Part shown: in pieces, positions 58,330 through 64,000 of the stretch
Numbering within the stretch: position 1 is the first letter of the stretch
Layout of the letters: each line of letters begins with the position of its first letter
From: Jacaranda mimosifolia
Lineage: Eukaryota; Streptophyta; Magnoliopsida; Lamiales; Bignoniaceae
Length of the DNA stretch: 64,000 bases
Assembly (NCBI GenBank): GCA_018894105.1
Contig: CM032118.1
Span: 34,762,690 to 34,826,689, forward strand
Reading direction: 5' to 3'
Position numbers and translations under genes: made by a program
Notes under the pieces: generated by a model
What the model was told of the DNA's origin: nothing
Database searches by the model: none
The model's input: the letters and a program-made list of their open reading frames with translations, nothing else

Positions 58330-59699
58330 TGCTAGGTTTGACCAAATTTGATATTCCAACAGTTATTTTTCTTTTTTCTTTTTTTGCATTCAGCAAATCA
58401 AATTAATTATCATATTTGTGGATATGAATAATATAGTTAATTGTTTCTTAAAAACAAGTAAATTGTGCGTAAAAATGATTTCTTTTCAGAAACCTAAAAG
58501 CAAAAAGACGAGCGGATTGAAGAGAATAGAGCTCCTTCATGTGCTAACTGTTTAAAGCTGTCTGCTTTAAATTTCTAGTGAAGGGGAGATCTGACCTACA
58601 CAACAGGCTAAAGAGAATCTAAGATACGGAGCTACAAAGATTTTGTACAACTACGCTTCCACCCACATCAACTTTCCTTTTCCGTTTCAGTATATGTAAC
58701 ATCAATTGGCAAACAATTTTTATAAGAGGAAATGTTGTCAGTAAAGTAAGGAAATTGGAAATAATTTGTGACTCTAAGATCTTATAATTAAAAGAATTTA
58801 ACCATTTTAATATTTTTAATCCATAAAAATATGTGTTTATATTTTTTAATCATTATTATGTTTTACTATTATAATCATATATAGTAATATAAAAGTAAAA
58901 TTTACAAATCAAAGAAACAATATATTTCTTAAAAATAAACTAAACAAATATTTTTTTGAATTATTTCCTCCAAAACAAATCAAACAAACCCATACGTTCA
59001 AGGTGATTTTTGCAAGCCCACATAGTGAGTTTTGCTTACGGATTTCTAAATCCAAAATATTATCACGTGCGTACAAATATATTGTTAAAAAATGAACTTT
59101 AATCTAACTCATTCCAAAAGCTAACTTAAAAGGTAATGATTATTCAAAATCATATATAGATATCACAATTTATTTATTTATTAGTAACGATATATTATAT
59201 ATATATATTAGTAACGATAATTTTTATATTATTATTTATTTATTATTAATGTTATATTTTTTATAGTAATAACTACTCGTGCCAAGGGCAAACTAATTTT
59301 TTTTTCTTTGTCCTTTTTTCTTTTTTTTTGTTCAAAAGAGAATCTTCCTCAAATTGCTTTAAGTAGCCCTATGGCTTTGAAGCTACCCCATTTAGAATTA
59401 GGGTTGAAGAAACTAAGATTGTTTCGGTCGAAATCGCCCTGTTAGGATTGCAGACACGTGCAACTGAGCTCGGCTAAGAGCAAAGTATTTATTTATTCAT
59501 AGATTACTGTTCCTCCCACTCCTTTTTGTCTATTTTTGTTTAATTAGTTTTCTTTTGGAAATGTTTGGATTAAAAGTGCTAGAAAGTGAATAAGATTTGG
59601 TAAAGTCCTACGCAATTCTTCAATACAAAAACCCACAAGTAGATTCATTCATCCCAGCTCTAGACACTTTTCGAGATTGTTGAAAATGGCCAAAACGAC
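58330..59699. other. AT-rich stretch without recognisable gene
   Basis: No coding segment with known similarity and no transposon terminus other than those of the neighbouring elements. Confidence 0.45.
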
Positions 59700-60518
59700 T
59701 AGGGCTGTAAATGGATGTCCGAAAATTTGTTTACCGTTTGCATTCGTATTTGTTTATATAAAATTTATTCGCATCCGTTTAACGTGGATATTATCCATAT
59801 TCGATTAGTAGATATCCGACTATAAATGGATATGGATATGGTAAATGTGTATCCGATCCGTTTAATATCTGATTCAAATATATATTTATTAAATAATATA
59901 TTATTTATATTTTTAATAAAATCTCATAATCCATATATGTATATATATAAATTATAATTGAAGATTTGGGAAGAAAAAAGAATAAATTTAAAAAATTATT
60001 GTAATATAGAAAAAAAAAATGGAAGAATAAAGTTAATCAATATAATTATTATTGGTTGACTTTATAATTAATATACTTAAATGCTATTATTATTATTAAT
60101 AAGTATTAATAATCAATTATAAAGTCAATTATCAATTAGAAATATGTTATTTGTTTGATTGCTTTCGTTTGAATGAAATTATAAAGTTCATTCTATTAAT
60201 TAAAATATGTATTTGTTATATGTTCATATATTCATGTATTTGGATATTCGTAAATGAATATTTAAATAATTATAATAGAATATGAATATAAAACAATAAT
60301 TCGAATATGGATAAGTTTAATAAAATATGAATGCATCTGAATAATTATAATCGAATACAGATATATCCAAATCCGATCGATATCCGACGAATACGAATCT
60401 GAATATTATTTTTAAATATCCATCAAATCCGTATTCGTATCCAAATATTCGAAAAGTTAAACGGATACGAATATAGAAATAGTGTATTCGATTCGTTTAA
60501 TATCCATGTACACCCTTA
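59700..60518. mobile_element. hAT-like non-autonomous element
   Basis: Left end TAGGGCTGTAAATGGATG; right end, inverted, TAAGGGTGTACATGGATA. The flanks AAAACGAC (59692-59699) and AAAACGAT (60519-60526) agree at seven of eight bases, a good 8-bp duplication. The body alternates ATCCGAAT/ATTCGGAT words. 819 bp, non-coding. Confidence 0.8.
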
Positions 60519-60526
60519 AAAACGAT

Positions 60527-63500
60527 CCATTTTCGACCTTTTCAATATTTTATTATGAGAATTAAACGAAATCAAAATTAATGCATACAGGGAAGTATTA
60601 ATTTTTTTCCTATGTGGACAGAGTTCATCGCTTCAGACCCTTTGGAAAAAAATTGGAAAGATACGCGAACTCAATAAACGCCGCCTCTTTCACTTTCTAA
60701 TTATTCAAAATGTAAGCTAAAAGAATCCACTTTTTAATTGAGATGAAAGAGAGTTGAGCCCAATTTTTAAGGAGAAACTAGCTAACAATAATATTAAAAT
60801 TTAACACCAATGATAAAATCTATATCGATGCATGCTATATATAAACTACCAAAATTTTAACGATATATATTTTTTAAATGAGATGGTAAAATTAATCACA
60901 TTTTAAAAAATAATTATAAAGTAGTTATTCTGCTCTTCCCTCTAGCTACTCAAGACTTTTATATCACCTTTTTTTCTTAATATTAATTCGCATACCCTAA
61001 ATAAAACACAATTCTGAAAAAACACACATACATATACCTTCAAAATACCAAATTCTTTGAATAAGAATGAGATTGAAACCAAACGCAGCCTTAACTTTTC
61101 ATCAAAACACAAACGGTCAAAGCAAGAATATGGGACCAAGACCACCAAAAAAAGAAAACGATTCCTTTGGTTATGATTCGACTTTTATGTTTATCTTTAT
61201 TTTTTTTGGGTTGCTATTTGTTATTTTAATTCATGCATAGAGAAATAAATTAAAAAAAGTGAATTAGGGAATATTATCTGCTGATTTCATGCTGGCCAGG
61301 GAATATGGTAACTTCATGTGCAAGTGTTTTTACCTTTAGTGTGGCTGTTCTCCGCGGAAGGCATACCTAAGAAACATCTTAGTAAAAGAGAATCCAGATT
61401 AACGTACGGCTTGCTTTGTTCCTTTCCTATCCCATCAGAGAATACGGTCAAAGAATAAATATGCTCAAGAGGATAAAATAACTTCACTTTAATAATTAGT
61501 GGGGTAAATAAATAGGATGGAACTCAATAAAATATTGTTACATCGATCTGCTTAATTTATAGTATTCTTTTATCAACTTTGAACTTTGAATTGATTGTTA
61601 GTAGGGTATATTTTGGACCGTCTTTAATGCATTCTACAGGAATCAAACTCGACTTCTTAATTTGATATTTTTTGGATATATATATATATATATGTTGCTA
61701 CATGATTTTATTTTATTTTATTAATAAATAGAGTTTGAACTATAATATTTTTTAACAACATTAATGATATGTGCAATAAGATCAAATTATGCGTTTTAGT
61801 AGTGAATAATAGCACATTTGATATGCACAATAAAGGTGATGCTCATGGTTATATTAGCTTTAGGCCCACTATGAATCCAGACTATAATTAATAACGATTG
61901 TAAAGGATACGGTGACATTAATATATAATCTATTAGTGAAAAACTTTACCAAGCTATCCTCAATTTTTAAATACAAATATCAATATACCCCAAGCTGCTT
62001 TTGAAAGAAAAATCATCATATTTTCCTATATTGCTGTGAGATATAATACTCTTAATCTAGTGTGTTAAATAAAAATGAATATTGCTCAATATTAACTCAG
62101 TTTACATTAATATATGTTGAGGCACATTTACACAAGTTCCATAGGAGTAGAAATCAAATGTGGCCTAAAACACAGTTGAAATGGAATTAAACAAGCAAAA
62201 GCTTTTAAAAACGTTTTTGCAATGGGGTCAAACATTTATGTAACGTTTGGGTCCTAGATTTGACATGGGAAATGAAAATGATAAAAGAAAGTTGATGAAA
62301 AATAAAGTACAAAATGCTGTCATATAATATAATGTAAAGCAAAAGATAATATTTTTCTTTATGTTTTTATCGAACTAAACATATCATAAGATTTATGGCA
62401 AAAGATTCTTTTAATTTTCAAATTATTGAATTATTATGAATTTTCTGTTTTTTTTAAAAAGAGTTTATAAGAATTTAACATCTTATTTTTAGATTTTATA
62501 AACATTTTTTGGCTAAAAATTTTACTGAACTCTTTATAATATTTTAAAGAGTTCATAATTTACTCAAAAAATTCTTAACGTTCTAACTTATGAATCTCAA
62601 CTATCCCATTTTACTCTAAATGAGTGCGCATATTTCTATTTCCTTTTATTTCTGTTATAAACCCCATCTTTATAATTTTGTGAGATCATGTTACAGGTGA
62701 ACATTTAAAAAAAAAAAAAAAAAAATCCTAACACAAAACTTATAACATATATTAACAAATTATTATTCAAAAAATTATAATTGCACTTCACAGCCAAACA
62801 AAAATTAGAAATTAAAATAAAATAAAAGAATGACAAGATATAAAGTGTTCTAAAATTTGCAAATCCCAATCTTCAACCTCAAAGAAGACATAATCTGAAA
62901 TGAAATGTGATTCTATGAAATTCTGGAGCAACAAAATTTATAAATATAATCTCCAAAGAAACACATAAAAATCCACATTCCTTGATCGACTGACTGCCAC
63001 TGTCCATTTTCTTTCTTCCAACTTTTTAAGCTTTTTTTTTTTCAATGTGGGAACAGGATCATGTTCCTGCATGCATGTTGCCTGGAGATTCATCTTAAGC
63101 CCACGAGATTTTGGGGGCCTAGCTAAAACTGCTACAGCCTACAGTACTAGATTAATTCAACATTAATTACATTTTTTTTTTTTTTTTTGGCCATAAAAAT
63201 ATATATGAGGATTCCTCAAGTAATGTTATTTGAGAGAGTGCAAGTTGAAGTACGTAGCTTAGTTTGCTTAGGCAAAGAGAGATCTGCCGCTCATGGATTT
63301 GTCAGGCTTTTCATCTACACATATAATTCCTTGCCGTGCAATAAGGATGTCATTCCAATCAAGATCCACGCCTTTTAATTTGTTTGCTTTGCATGCGATG
63401 CTATGGGAAAATATGAATGAATATTGATTGAATTCTGTTGTTTTATTTATTTATTTATTTATTTTTGAAGAATTTCATGTGTGCCTATTTGTAGTAAAAA

Positions 63501-64000
63501 CAATACGGGCAATACTTACAGAAAGAAACCTGAATTTCTGGGAAAGAGAGGTGAGAACTTTTATGTCATAATCACTTTTTCTTATGTGGTAATTTAGTGA
63601 AACATTATCGGAAAGTGGAATTCACACTTACTTTCCATCAAAATAAGGATTGACAACCTGTGTTGATCATTTATTCTTTTTGGATCACGTGGAGATGTAA
63701 TCTAGGTATTTTAAGTGATATAGCATTCAATAAGTATTAAATAGATATTAAATATGTAATATCTTTAACACGATTTTTTTTTTTTTGTTTACATGTAGCA
63801 AAATTCTTTTTCTGATGATTAATACATAAAATTTTATTTGATTAATGGATAGCGGTGAGATCGCATTGGCGCACTGAGCAATTCAGGACATGATATTCTT
63901 TTTCATTGATAGATGACGGTAAAATTCAACCTAAGATTTTTTTCTCTGAGGGTGTTTGGGTTAGGATGTAAAGCATATCAAAATATTTTATAAGATGTTT
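60527..64000. other. AT-rich stretch without recognisable gene
   Basis: Short frames only, none with splice-compatible neighbours or known motifs. (AT)n at about 61677-61692, poly-A at about 62707-62726, (TTTA)n at about 63440-63463. Confidence 0.45.

Overview
The window comes from a flowering plant, most likely a eudicot. It is AT-rich, its genes carry many short exons with GT..AG introns, and it is packed with plant transposon families: CACTA, MULE, hAT-like, PIF/Harbinger, tRNA-derived SINEs and Ty3/gypsy LTR elements. I cannot name the species. Only two cellular protein-coding genes are supported, both on the minus strand, and both can be assembled completely from the DNA.

Gene 1 (33704 down to 20728) is a molybdenum cofactor sulfurase of the ABA3/LOS5 type. 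Its 22 exons stay in phase throughout and encode 820 residues. They include the PLP lysine (K273), the NifS-like active-site cysteine (C430) and a C-terminal MOSC domain. The enzyme converts the Mo cofactor of aldehyde oxidase and xanthine dehydrogenase to the active sulfo form, so it controls the last step of abscisic acid synthesis. Intron 17 (2.9 kb) holds a 1.8-kb MULE/foldback element that is nearly palindromic along its length and has a perfect 10-bp flanking duplication.

Gene 2 (42805 down to 41572) is a four-exon, 262-residue CCT-domain protein without B-boxes (CMF type), a likely nuclear regulator of flowering or growth.

The rest is mostly nested mobile DNA. From 974 to 6198 there is a non-autonomous CACTA element (target duplication ACA) split by a gag-only gypsy-type LTR element (1484-4778, duplication GTGTC). 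A second, reversed copy of that LTR family lies at 13497-17017. A SINE with a 9-bp duplication is at 11133-11245. hAT-like elements with TAGGG-type ends lie at 18678-19529, 34104-37291, 47150-58321 and 59700-60518. The second of these is interrupted by a MULE-like element flanked by a 150-bp duplication. From 44736 to 47078 a CACTA-like repeat carries two PIF/Harbinger-like elements (TAA duplications), and a related repeat at the start of the window shows both sites empty.

The largest unit is a 10.5-kb Ty3/gypsy element of the Tat/Ogre type (47534-58050) inside a hAT-like element. It has gag, protease, reverse transcriptase, RNase H, a second RNase H and integrase, all broken by stops and frameshifts. 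Its 3' region carries tandem repeats and a long antisense, intron-containing reading frame resembling the 'putative gypsy type transposon' family. No rRNA, tRNA gene or CRISPR array was seen. The remaining stretches are AT-rich and hold nothing I can recognise.
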